64,000 nucleotides of DNA, from the NCBI GenBank assembly GCA_023678885.1, contig CM042986.1, positions 3,038,001 through 3,102,000 on the forward strand, in the 5' to 3' direction. The notes below the pieces were generated by a model. The model was not told where the DNA came from, made no database searches, and saw only the letters and a program-made list of their open reading frames with translations. A program made the translations under genes and the position numbers. This DNA comes from Pogostemon cablin. Its lineage: Eukaryota > Streptophyta > Magnoliopsida > Lamiales > Lamiaceae. The first letter of the stretch is position 1, and every line of letters starts with the position of its first letter. Positions 23,379-34,739 of this stretch are shown here, piece after piece.

Positions 23379-25869
23379 TGACGATAATACTTCAATACTA
23401 TCACAATGCCCAACTTTCCAGAAGGCCTACTAACTATATTTCAAGCTTAAACCTTCTTTCCGTCTGATTACCTGCAACAGAGAACTCAAAAAAATGAACA
23501 AACACTGATAATGGTAATCTAGTACAGAACATGCTAATAAAACGCTAATTTAAAGAATAAAATCAGGGAAAAGCACAAAAACCTCTTATCTGAATTGCTT
23601 TCATAAATGCAGCTCAATAATACAGAATCAAGACTTAACCCAAATATCCAATTGTAAACCACAATAAGGCATCATCAGCGCCAAATGAAAATCAAACTAT
23701 AAACCTGGGGTAAAATGCAGATAAACTTAGAAAATTATGCTAAGTCAATGCTGCAATTGTAAGCAAGAAAATTCAAACTATGGTAACAAAGTGTTCAAGA
23801 AAACGAAATCAACAGAAGCAACAAGAGGAAATTTAATCTTCGATATAGAAGCTCGAGTTTTGCTGTTCACCTGAATTCTGCAGCCGCAATGCAAGCATAA
23901 AAATATGCAGAGGGTTTTGAAAATTTCCTTTTTTATACAGTATTTTTTTTAATTTTAATAATTATGGTTATTATTAATTACACAAGCTATTTTAAATATA
24001 GAACTATAGAAGGCATAATACAGTGAATAGTGATGTACTGATGCTCGATTTTAGGAGAGAGAGAGTGTGTAATATTGCCGTCATTTTCAATTTATTGTTG
24101 TTATCGCTGACTACGAGGTTGTGATCGTTTTTAATTAATTTTATTTATTTTTAATGATTTTACTTTGAATATTAAAAATACTGCTGAATAGTTGGAGAAT
24201 AAAAATATTCACCATTTAAAAATAGTTTTATAGAACTTCAATATTACTTAATGTTTACTTAAAAAGTATCACTTCTTTTAAGGTTTTTTATTTTAAAAAT
24301 TTTAAACTTAAATTAAGGTAATTTTTATATATGAGTAAAGAATGACTTTTTCTTTCTACTACATAGAGTGAATAGTTTTCTGATCCATTCCACATATAAG
24401 CTTACCATTTAACCATTTCATTTCATATTTTATAGCATAATTTTTAGGGTTTATTAAAATAAAGTAATTATTCATATAATAAATGTGGAAAAAAGAAAAA
24501 AAGGTTAACATTTACCTAAAGTGGGCCTGCGGGCTCTTAGATTGGGCTCCAAAGTAATGTGTGTGAGAAACCCTTATCACTCTGGATTTAATTTGATTGG
24601 TTGTTTTTTTTCTGTCGATTGTGACCTCACAAGTATCCAATTTCAATTTTGTTAATGATAGGACCTAACGTTGTATAATATCATGAAGAACATATGTTAA
24701 TATAAAAATATCCGTTAATTTAAAATTTATTGTAAAGAATTTGATAGATAATCTGCCACAAGAACCTTTTCATCTTTTTTTTTTTAATTTTTAAACATAG
24801 GGGAAAAAAATTAGTATTTCTTTATATATTTTTCTTCTATCAAGAATAAAATATGATATACATTAATTTGAGTATTTACAATCATAGCCAAACATCAATG
24901 CGTGTGACATTTTCCATTTTATTAATTTTAAAAAGAAAAACAATATATTAACAAATTAAATACGCTAAAAAATTATTAATGGCACCGAATCGTGAAATGC
25001 TTTTGAAAACAGATTAGCCCAAATCTAACCTATTCAGATTACTTGGGCCCTAATTCTAATACATGTGTAAAAGAATGGGTTAGCGGCCCAAAGATCACTC
25101 AATAAATTGCGCTGTATTTGAATAAAGTTGTGTAAACCCAAAGCCGCCGCATGCGGCAGGGCCTTCTCTTCGCCGCCACGGAGCTGTTACGCCGCAGTCC
25201 GGTAAGGTTACAATACTGACCTAATATCTTGATTTTAAATGGATCAAATCCGACTTTCCTTCTATTTTTCCGGTGCAATCTTACGTGAATTGAGATATTT
25301 TTTTACAGTTTCGACGTTCTTTGTTTACGATTTTTCAATTGAATATTAGGATCGTTTACAGACTTTATTGTGATGTTTATTTTTTTTGTTAATGTGAAGA
25401 TAATTAGATAATCTTCTTTCAACAATTCTGTCCTTAAGGACCTGTTACGGCCCCCTATGATCCAATCCCGCCGTCGATTTTTATTTTCTGTTTATTTAAT
25501 ATAAATAACAATTTGGAAAATGAACACATGTTTTACACATATATACCTCATTTATAAGCTCTAAAGAACAATTTTTTACTTAATACTGTAATTCTGATTC
25601 AGATTGAGAGTAGGAAGTGTTTCTAAGTTCTTTCAGAAATAATACTATGAGGATTTGTGATTGTAACCCTTTTTCTTCAGATAATAGAGTAGAGTTCCCA
25701 GCGTTCATGGTATGTGAGAATTATTCGAGCATCCAGATTCATAGAATTCTTAGGCAAACGGTTTCTGCAGTAAGAGAACCTAACATAATATGAATAATAT
25801 CATAGAATACATAACTCTTTTGGTAATGGCATAACGCTATAGCGCCAGGAACATAAATCTTGTTCTGCA
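23379..25869. other. FtsZ2 leader region and AT-rich intergenic DNA
   Basis: 23379-23900 reads on the minus strand as 5' UTR with a leader intron (donor GTGAAC near 23870, acceptor TTGCAG near 23474). 23900-25140 is AT-rich with nothing recognised. A possible orphan first exon at 25151-25201 is listed separately. Confidence 0.5.
25151..25201 (+). other. Possible first coding exon of an unidentified gene
   Basis: A GC-rich island with ATG and 17 codons (MRQGLLFAATELLRRSP) ends exactly at a strong donor GTAAGG. The peptide is amphipathic, basic and without acidic residues except one Glu, as in mitochondrial presequences. I found no convincing second exon, so the gene is unproven and could be a remnant or a non-coding transcript. 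Confidence 0.3.
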
Positions 25870-26419
25870 TTACTCAAACTTAACTCCACTTTCGAATATC
25901 TGGACAAGGAGCTCAAAATGCTGTTCTCCATAGTAGAAACCATTCCTGCAACGGCCCTGAAAGTAAGCTGAGTGTTATTTAGTTGATAAGATGGTCAAAA
26001 TGATATGCCCGTAAAATCTTTTATGTCTCAGAGTTGAAGGAGAAAAAAGTGAGGAAATTACTTCTCAAATAAACTTTATGCACATTTACCCTGTATTTTT
26101 CCTCTAGCAGTTTCTCATTGCCATAAACAACATTGTTCCTCTTGTTCCAGAATATGCCCTTATGGGTCAGTAATTCTGAGAAATCATTGTATCTTTTCTT
26201 AAGAAGCTTGAGTCTTGATTTCAGAAAACGATCTGAATATATGGGACCAAATATTGTACGGAACTTCTTGTACACAAAGAGCTGGCGTTGTTTTGTGAAA
26301 ATTGAACCTGGTTTATATCCCCTTTCGATCTCTTCGGCCAACATCTTTAGGAACTGAAATTCTCCGTATCCTCTATTTCCAGGTTGCATAGGCTGTACAT
26401 GTAAGTTTAGATTGTCCAT
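25870..26419 (-). CDS. Small Myb/SANT-like domain protein
   Basis: Two minus-strand exons, 26090-26419 and 25870-25956, join in phase 0 to 138 aa. The ATG at 26419 follows directly after an acceptor-like ATCACAG, so a 5' UTR intron is likely; a possible leader exon lies near 27660-27780. Residues about 20-110 form one domain (FLKMLAEEIERGYKPGSIFT, RTIFGPIYSDRFLKSRLKLL, GIFWNKRNNVVYGNEKLLEE). It has the W/F-spaced helices of the Myb/SANT-like DNA-binding domain (Pfam Myb_DNA-bind_3) found in the plant L10-interacting MYB-domain proteins and in Harbinger-transposon partner proteins. Those proteins usually carry one or more such domains plus a longer tail. This one stops soon after the first and may be truncated or a domesticated derivative. 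Function is unknown. Confidence 0.65.
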
Positions 26420-28839
26420 CTGTGATTTTGAATTAGTGAAAAAATGTGATAGGATAATTACCATGTGATGACAGGGCTGATCATTAAGTACAGGACATAC
26501 GTGCATTTTATTGCTGGATAGAAGATATGGATTAAACTATGTTTGTTGGTGGATTGCATCATAATATAATCCCTAAAGCACCGACATAGGCAGGTTTTTC
26601 TTTGATACTTTTCAGTCTAAAATATCATAAACTCAGTACTCTTAGTTTCAAAATCTTCCTTCAAATATATGATTTTCTTCGAAACATCATCCAAGTTTTC
26701 TAGCAAATAGGCTACTCTATAAGAGTAAAGACAATTTCTCTAGGTTTTTCAAGTAGAATGCTACAGTCTGATATTTAGGGAAGTCCACTCCCGTGAAAGC
26801 AGGGTGCTGGAATTTATCACTTTTCTCTTTAGTATCCATGATGATTACTCTCAAATGAAATTTAGACCTAGAGACTTTGAGAGGCATTCGGTGTAAGGCT
26901 AGAAAATGCATATTTAATTGGAAATATACACTGAAAAAAATCTTTTAACGAATATGTCTACAAGAGTTTGATCATGATCTAAACTGCTGCCTTTGCTAAC
27001 TCACTCTGATTTTTATTTTTTAGGCCTTGAATCGATAAAACTCCTTTTTTAAATAATATGAAATGACTTATGTGGTCTATCATTATCAATTTCTGTTTAG
27101 TAGAGTTAGACTTGCCTTTATTCCAAGATTTATTACCTAAAAATTCCTACTGCCTGGTCGACTGCTGATAATGGCTCAATAGTGCCTTATAATTTGGGTC
27201 CATTTTTTCTCTATTATGCTTCCCAAGATTTAAAGACGTAGATCCAAATTAGTGTGCAGCTTGGATCTTATCCTTTCCAGACACAAATCATTCAACCAAA
27301 TAATGCTTTAATCCTGTTTTATTTTTTTTCTCACTAGTAACTCGGTAAGATTATCATTTCTAATCTTCTTCACATGTTATAGACTTTTTTTTTTTTGGGT
27401 TCATTTTAACTTTCTGACATTCTGAAACATTGTTACTTCTCTTGTTAATTCATATACCAAACAGCAATCTAAGCCAATAGATATATGATACTTCCATGTC
27501 TCCATCAATATATATCTTTAGCACACATGCATAAAATTGGTACTCAAATTTGCTAGCAAAAATCTAATTGATGAAAAGTAAAATTTGAGTTCTAAATCTC
27601 AATATTCCTGCTTTTCCAGAAATTCTTAAAGAAGAACAAAAAAATTGTGACTAACCTTTTCTCCAGGAATACCCTTTGATTCTTGAAATGAACGGAAACT
27701 CTTTGGGATAATGGCTTTTGTAATTAGCAGAGATATGAGGAAGGCTGGAAGTTCTATTGTGTTTTAATGATTCTTTTCACGCTTTTGCCTTTTCACTTTG
27801 ACACGTATGGAGACAGTTACACTCAACTTTGTACTTTCTGGCTGTAATCATGGCGTAATAAAGACGTAAGACGAGATTTCATGAATTATAGTTTTATTAA
27901 TAAATGTATCTATTTCAAGACCCACATATCTTTTTTATAGAATAATGGTTATAAATAAAGCCGTGACACGTGAGGTTATGGAAAATTATATTCGGAAGTT
28001 ATATTTTGGTAATGAAAACAATTAGTAAAATTATTATATGTGGTAATGCTTCTTTATACTCAACTCTATGATGCCAAAATTTGCACAATTAAAAGAGAAA
28101 TAGAATTAGCACCTACCAATATAACTTACTGCAGAAATTGAAATAACGTATGTATACCCAAAAAGATTTTTACTTTTAAAAGGCAAAATGTTTTTTTTAT
28201 CCAGAGTATGACCTTTTATACTAGGCTAACTTATCAATCACATTAACTTTATTTGGATTGCGTACAAGGTCATTATATAATTTGCAATTAATTTCGCGTT
28301 GCACTGTTAAGAATGATATGGAGGTCAGACTGTGTTATCTGTTGGTTCAAAAATTAAATTGTTTCCTGAAAACCTTTATAAACTTTTGTTACACAGTTGT
28401 TTTATATCTTATATTGGTTGCATGAAATACCTAATTGCCAACTGTATTTCTATTGGTAGAGCCATTAGATCATAATCTGGTAATCTTTAAATTTAAATTC
28501 TCATTCTAATTTCTTAGGGATGAATCACCCAAGTTGCCTTCTAAGTTGATGTTTCTGGCTTAACTTTTACGTTCCAATTTCAGAGCTTTGAAGTCTGCTT
28601 CCTGGAACAATTTGCTTATAAGGTGTTTTTACTGAGCAACTTAAGTATTTTGGTATTGCATAAGAAATCTGAGTCATGATAGTATTTATCTGAGTGTTAG
28701 ATTGTTATTACGAGTGCAGCGACATTACAGAGGGAGTTTTTAACTTATCTATGTTGTTCCACATACAAGAACCCTCAGGTCTGTCCATCTTCTTATCTTC
28801 ACATTGATTGTGTGTGATACATTCTTGGTCTGTCTGCAG
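26420..28839. other. Intergenic DNA between the Myb/SANT-like gene and the NPF fragments
   Basis: The first part probably includes leader sequence of the minus-strand Myb/SANT-like gene. The remainder is AT-rich. I find no NPF N-terminal exons here, which is why the next copy is called 5'-truncated. Confidence 0.5.
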
Positions 28840-29664
28840 GTGGTTGGACAAGGCTGCAGTTGTGATACCCACAGATCCTCTGGAGGAGCAAGAAAAGAAT
28901 CCATGTAGACTTTGCAGGGTGACAGAAGTGGAGGCGGCGAAAACAATGGTTCGCATGATTCCTGTATGGATGACTTTCATCTTATGTGGTGTTGTGTGGA
29001 GCATTGGATACACCTTCTTTGTCGAGCAACTAGACCATCCAAATCACAAAGTCGGCCACCTCAAGCTCCCCTCCGTAGCCCATTTTTGGTTCTATGATCA
29101 AGTACAGAATCAATCTGCCAAATCTACGCCAAATTTGTAAATTCATCAGGCCAATCAGGGTCAAGAAAGTTTACTCCTTCATGAGGGATCGCGGTATCAA
29201 TGATACTCACGAACCTGTGCTGCGTCACAGCAGCCAAAGTGGAGGATCGAAGGCTTGGTGCAATCCATGAGCATGGACTAGTCGACGAGCCTGACGAAAC
29301 AGTGCCTGTAACCATCTTGTTGCTTCCACAGTTCGTTCTACTTGGAGCATTTTCTGGGATCTTTCATTACAGTGCAATTTTCTTCTTCATTGATCAGTCC
29401 CCTGTATCTACAGAAGCCACCTTCCGTTTTTCGTCAGTGCAGTTTCTGGTGTCAGGGATTCTTGGCAGTGCTGTTACTGTATTTGTGTTCGAAAAAGTTA
29501 GCGTAAGAGTAGAAAACACAAACTGGTTTCAGCACTACATGAACAGGAGTAGAGTGGATAAGCACTACTGGACACTAGCTTGGTTGATGGCAATCAATCT
29601 CGTGACCTTTGGTATCGTAGTTGTATTGTTTCAAGGAATCAGAGTTGGAAGATTAGAATGGTGA
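28840..29664 (+). pseudogene. NPF (NRT1/PTR) transporter, last-exon fragment, broken
   Basis: Homology begins exactly at a splice acceptor (TCTGCAG before 28840) with WLDKAAVVIPTDPLEEQE and RLCRVTEVEAAKTMVRMIPVW, the start of the last exon of NPF genes. After about 29090 the frame shifts to one reading QIYAKFVNSSGQSGSRKFTP. A TGA then interrupts at 29182-29184, after which GIAVSMILTNLCCVTAAKVE, RRLGAIHEHGLVDEPDE and NWFQHYMNRSRVDKHYWTLAWL continue to the stop at 29664. NPF proteins are 12-helix proton-coupled nitrate/peptide transporters of about 580 aa; helices 1-6 are missing. The sequence resembles the NPF5 group. Nearest relative in the window is the copy at 30522-32411. Confidence 0.8.
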
Positions 29665-30521
29665 TGAGTTTGGTGGGATTCAAAAGCCGTACGATGATGG
29701 TTCCAATGGCTTGTGTTGTTGCTGTTCTTGGAGGTCTTTTTTCAGTTTTGTTAGTTATCTATGTATGAATGTTTTTTCTGATTTTATAAACTTCTACATT
29801 TAGCTTTATCACCTCTATCTACTAAATAGTCAATTTTCAGGAAACTGCATCATATATTTGTTTTCTTCCCGAGTAGGTGGAAAATGGAGAACTAAAATAA
29901 GATTAAAATTAATAGCGAAGATGATGACTTATAAGAGAATAAATTGTTGCCAAGTTGATTTAGTTTAAATTCTATAATAATTAACGCGCTAAGAGAAGTT
30001 GAACAATTCAGCCGTATATGTGTACATTTAATTCAGTTTTCTTTGGGTGATGAACCAACACACTCTCCACTTTTACCAAATCAATTAACTTGCATGATTT
30101 TCTTTATCCATTGTTTTCTTTATTATTTAAACAAATCTTATCAACTAGTTTCTTATGAAACTTCGACCCCACTACAAAAATGAACTCTTGAAAAACGAGA
30201 TATCATGCTATGCATACTATATACAAACACATAGATATATATGTATGTATGTATGTAACTCTGCAACTAACTGAATAACAAGCTACATCATCTGTAATTG
30301 CAATCAAAATCTGGAAAGGCTGTTTATCAAGACTTACTTTTGTTACTCATCTGCTCTCTTTTCGTCTACAGAAGAGTTCAAGATTGCTGAAATTGTCTGA
30401 ATGATCAAATGGCAGCAGTTGTAAGAATAGTGGGTAGGCACATTTCTAACCAAACCAATCATATTGTCTTCTCCCAGTTGATACATTAGTTTCTGATATT
30501 ATGTTCTTACACCATCTACAG
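29665..30521. other. Spacer between the two NPF copies
   Basis: 29665-29768 keeps an open hydrophobic stretch in another frame that may be downstream coding remnant. The rest is AT-rich. ATGGCAGCAGTT followed by a GTAAGA donor (about 30410) could be a first exon of the next copy, but its phase does not match the next exon. Confidence 0.4.
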
Positions 30522-32411
30522 CACTGATGTGGGTGGACATACTGGCTGCATACGCCATGTTCGTCTTGATGGAGTACTTAACTGATGTCTGGAAGCTCGG
30601 CTTCACCCACGCAGCTGCCATCATCAACATCTTCTGGGGAGCTGTCCTCGTATCCCAGTTGCTCCTTGCATTTATAGTCGACACCATAACGGGCGATTAC
30701 TGGATGCTGTTGCTCTCCACTCTTTCTTACAGTGCTGTAACAAGCCTTACCATCACTTTGTTTCAAAGCTACCTTCTATCAAGCTCTGTAATAACCACAC
30801 CATTTTTTGTATCCAGGGATTAGGATTCTTGGCAATGTCAACTCCACCGGTGTTGCCACATTCCTGTGGGGAGTATAAACCTGAATGCATTGGTGAAGGT
30901 CAAAAAGTACTTTTCTACATTGCATTGCCTTTGATAGCTTTTGGGATGTCTGGACATTTGACTTCTTGGACCTCATTCATGGCTCAACAATTGATCGGAG
31001 AGGAAGAGGAGGAAGGCGAACTTCATGACCGTACATTCTGGAAGTTTTTCGGTAGCATCACAGCTACAACCATCTTCACTACCATTGCAACTTTTACACC
31101 CCCTTGCATAAAACCATGGTCTCTTTGATTTGGGATTCCAGCCATATACACTCTGGTTTCAGCTCTGCTGTTTTTCAGTGGCTCATGTTCTTACAGGTAT
31201 TTCAGGCCACAAGGAAGCCCTTTGACCATGTTTGCTCGTGTCTTTGTTGCTGCTCTTTCCAAGCTGTTTTATAAAGTTCCAGGAGATGCTAAGGAGCTAT
31301 ATGAGATTCAGAATCCTCAATTCTACACTGTTCTTCATACAACCACCCTCAGGTCTTTCTTTCTTCCTCTCTTGATAATACTATTATATACACCTTCTTT
31401 ACGTTTATTACAAAGATTCTTGATAAGCAGGTGTTTGGACAAGGCTGCAGTAGTTATACCCACAAAGCCTCTGGAGGAACAAGAGAGTAATCCATGGAGA
31501 CTTTGCACGGTGACAGAAGTGGAAGAGATGAAAACCATCGTACGCATGATTCCTGTGTGGACAACCTTCATCCTATGTGGTGTCACATCCGGTGGCATTG
31601 GATTGACCTTCTTCATTGAGCAATTAAACCATCTAAACCGCAGAGTTGGAAAAATCAAGATTCCTTCCGCAGAGTCAAGCCCAAAATCAATGTGGGAAAT
31701 TCTACATCAAACTCATGAGCCGTTGTTTAGGCGAATCAAAATCAAGAAAGTACGGTCCTTCATTAGGGATCGTTGCATCAATAATACTCGCGATACTCTG
31801 CTGCATCACAGCAGCCAAAGTAGAAGATCGAAGGCTTAGCGTAGTCCACAAACACGGACTAGTCGACAAGCCAGACGAAACAGTGCCAATGACCATGTTC
31901 TGGCTACTCCCACAGTTCATTCTACTGTTGGGCATATACAGGAATCTTCACCAACAGTGCAACTCTATTCTTCATTGATCAATCCCCTGAGCCAACAAGG
32001 AGATACTTGCCGTTCTTCATTAACTTCGTGTTTGGTGTTGGGGTCTTCGGCAGTGTTCTTTCGGTTTTCGTTGTGGGCAAAGCCACAAACTGGTTTCAGC
32101 ACGAATTGAATGCGAGCAGAGTTGGCAAGTACTTCTGGACACTGGGTGGCATGATGGGTGTCAATCTAGTGATATTCATAGTAATGGCCATGTTGTATCG
32201 GTACAAGGAATTGGACCATGAAACAGGCATAACTTCAGATGATATCAATGAGATGTTTCAGATAGTTAGTGCAGCAGCTGCTGCTGGACTTACACAACAA
32301 CAGCAAACTAATGGTTCAACACAAGTGACCTATCGTGTAGAAGCAGCTCCAAGAATACTTAGCCATGAAAGGGTTCATCACTCAAGATACTACCAACTGA
32401 GCTATCTATAG
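30522..32411 (+). pseudogene. NPF (NRT1/PTR) transporter, near full length but broken
   Basis: Exon 30522 to about 30742 encodes ALMWVDILAAYAMFVLMEYL and FTHAAAIINIFWGAVLVSQL (helices 1-2). Exon from about 30819 starts LGFLAMSTPPVLPHSCGEYKPECIG, ending at a donor near 31350. The last exon begins at 31431 with CLDKAAVVIPTKPLEEQE. There are at least three lesions: TGA at 31126-31128 where the family has Arg before FGIPAIYTL; a frameshift near 31670-31690; and another near 31925-31940 between MFWLLPQFILL and AYTGIFTNSATLFFIDQSPE. The C-terminus then stays open through NWFQHELNASRVGKYFWTLG to 32411. The family moves nitrate, peptides or hormones with protons across membranes. This copy cannot make the full 12-helix protein. 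NPF5-like by its motifs. Confidence 0.82.
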
Positions 32412-32689
32412 CAGGTATGCTGATTTCGTAGGTAAAAATTGAAAATTGAAAATTGATGATTTATTTCACAATGTTCAAACTAGTACAGATCAAAACAAAG
32501 GTAAATTTCATTTTTACTCGCCTTTCCCCTCCCCTGAGTAAATTTCACATTTTTACATTTCTAAACAAAGGTAAACTAGTACAGATCAAAACAAAGGTAA
32601 ATTATGAAACTAACACTAATCTAAGAAACTTGGAAGTCGGAAATTTGGAATTGGAACTTGGAACTAAGAGAATTATTTGAACTTGTGAA
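32412..32689. other. 3' flank of the NPF pseudogene with short direct repeats
   Basis: A repeat starting AACTAGTACAGATCAAAAC occurs at 32478 and 32574, 96 bp apart. No gene seen. Confidence 0.6.
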
Positions 32690-33350
32690 GTAATGAAATT
32701 TGGACTTGAAAAAAAAAAATTAAAGCACAAATTGAGAGAGAGTAGTATAGAAATGTTGGAAATTGGATCAAGAATGATGTAGAATTGTAGAAGAAGAAGT
32801 AGAGATGTATTGTTGTGTGCTCAAATGAACCCCAACAAGGGGTATTTATAGAGGATGCAAAATGATCCCAACCATCCATTTCAAATAAATTAATCCAAGC
32901 CATTGAAAAAAAAAAAAAAAAAAGGTCGGCGAACCGCCGGTTCCACGGTTTCGAACCGGAGTGGGGTGGGGGAGGTGATGATCTCGGCCGTTCATCTCCA
33001 AAGGGCAGCAAATCACGTGTGCCCATTCAAAATGTGAAAATTTGAATTTTGGAGCCAAAACCGCCGGTTTGGGCGTGAACCGGAACCGCCGATTCAGCCT
33101 CAACGACTAGTTTTGATCCATCCGTTCATTTCAAACGGTCATTTAATCTCGGCCGTTAATTTCGAAATTAAAAAAAATACAAAAAACCAGCGATTTTTTT
33201 GTGAATCGGCGGTTTCGGTTTTCTGACTTCTGGAACCAGAATCGAACCGTATAAATTACGGTTTCGGTTCCAAATGGCCGGTTCATAAACCGCTGGTTCC
33301 GATTCCGATTAAAACCGGCGATTTCGGTTAAATCGTGCATGTCTACTCCC
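32690..33350 (-). mobile_element. 5' terminal region of a hAT-like transposon (no transposase)
   Basis: On the minus strand the block starts near TAGACATGCACGATTTAACC. It runs through many AACCG/CGGTT motifs in both orientations, typical of hAT subterminal repeats. It reaches a promoter-like TATAAATACCCC (about 32837-32848) followed by a pyrimidine-rich leader. No transposase frame follows and no second terminus was found, so this looks like a decapitated hAT element with its promoter. Confidence 0.5.
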
Positions 33351-34027
33351 CTCCATTGAATTTTGCCGATCGGATCGCTTTCTCTCGAGATTTGCAGTAG
33401 AAGCAAAATCGAGCCCTAGAAAATCTCCCAAACAGGGATAATGAGGAATACAACTGCAATCAATTGCAATGTGGAATCCATAAATAGCATTACACCACCC
33501 CCTTTAAACTTCATCATAATCACTTTTTACTAATACTCTTGTATGCTCCATATATTTTTATTCAGTTACATAACCGTTTTCATATTTTCTTATAATAACT
33601 TTTATTAAATATATATTTTATTAAAAATATAACCACATTTTATATTAGAAATAATTCACTACACTACTTTTATATTTTATTAAAATATTATCATTATTCT
33701 ATTTTGGAAGTTTTTTATAAACCACCTAACACAAATATGTCATTTTTATTAGTTTTAAAGTCTTATACAAATACAATTATTACAGTTAATACATTTATAA
33801 AATAAAATAGTATTATATTTATTAAAAAAAAAAGGAAAAAGAGTATTATATTTATTTAATAATGATCCCTTTGCCTTAAGAAAATTTCAATTTATTAACT
33901 AAATTAAATTAGGAGAATCTTACCTAAATTAAATTACTACAGTTCAATTAATATTTAGATTCAGCCAAACGGGGTCTTATGGGTTAACAGAAACGCATCT
34001 CCGGCATAACAACGAAAAATCCTCTCT

Positions 34028-34062
<35 letters not shown>

Positions 34063-34739
34063 TCTTGAATGGTGTAAGAAGATGAGAGATGATTGGCTGA
34101 ATCTTAACGTACAAAACAAATCACCAAATAATACATACCACCGGCTAATTATGTACTGTGTGCCACTTATTTAGACGTCGTCATACTCTGCTCTGCTTTG
34201 CTGTATTCCTCTCTTCCAGCCTTTCCAGCGAATCAGATTCCACCCTTTACACCCCTCTGTTTTGATATATAAAGGTTTGGTTTTTTATGGGCAAGATTTT
34301 GTTTTTCCGATCGGCAGTGTTTCATTTCCAGACTGTGTTCCGGTTCGCGTTGTTACCGGTGGATTCTTCAGGTAAGGGTTAGTGTTTCTGAAATTTTATC
34401 ATCTTCAAGTCTTTTGATGATTCGCGTGTGTAAAATGTTATATGGAATATGATTTCAGGTCTTGATTTCGGAAAAACGTGATAATACGCGACTGTTTGCT
34501 GAAAGATTGGATCATAGGCTTTAAGTTCGGATTTTCTTTTCAGTTTCTATCGAATAACTATTGGGGTGCTATTTTCTTTTTGGGATTTGGTGGTGAGATT
34601 GGCCTGCTTCTGATATCTGAAAAGCTGTTTTTTGGATTGATTTATATACATTTGCAGCTTAGAAGGTTGGGTGATTTGATTGAATTTGGTGGATCTCATC
34701 ATTTCTGTGGTCCTCCCTTTTTGATTGATTTGTTATGTT
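33351..34739. other. AT-rich spacer, then promoter and leader of the F-box/LRR gene
   Basis: 33480-34000 is AT-rich with no gene. The (C)30 tract at 34031-34060 and the leader exon follow. The leader appears to end at donor CAG/GTAAGG (34371) with an intron running to near 34658, before the ATG at 34740. Confidence 0.55.
34031..34060 (+). repeat. (C)30 homopolymer tract
   Basis: Thirty consecutive C flanked by CT-rich sequence, about 310 bp upstream of the leader-exon donor of the F-box/LRR gene and on its sense strand. Confidence 0.95.
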
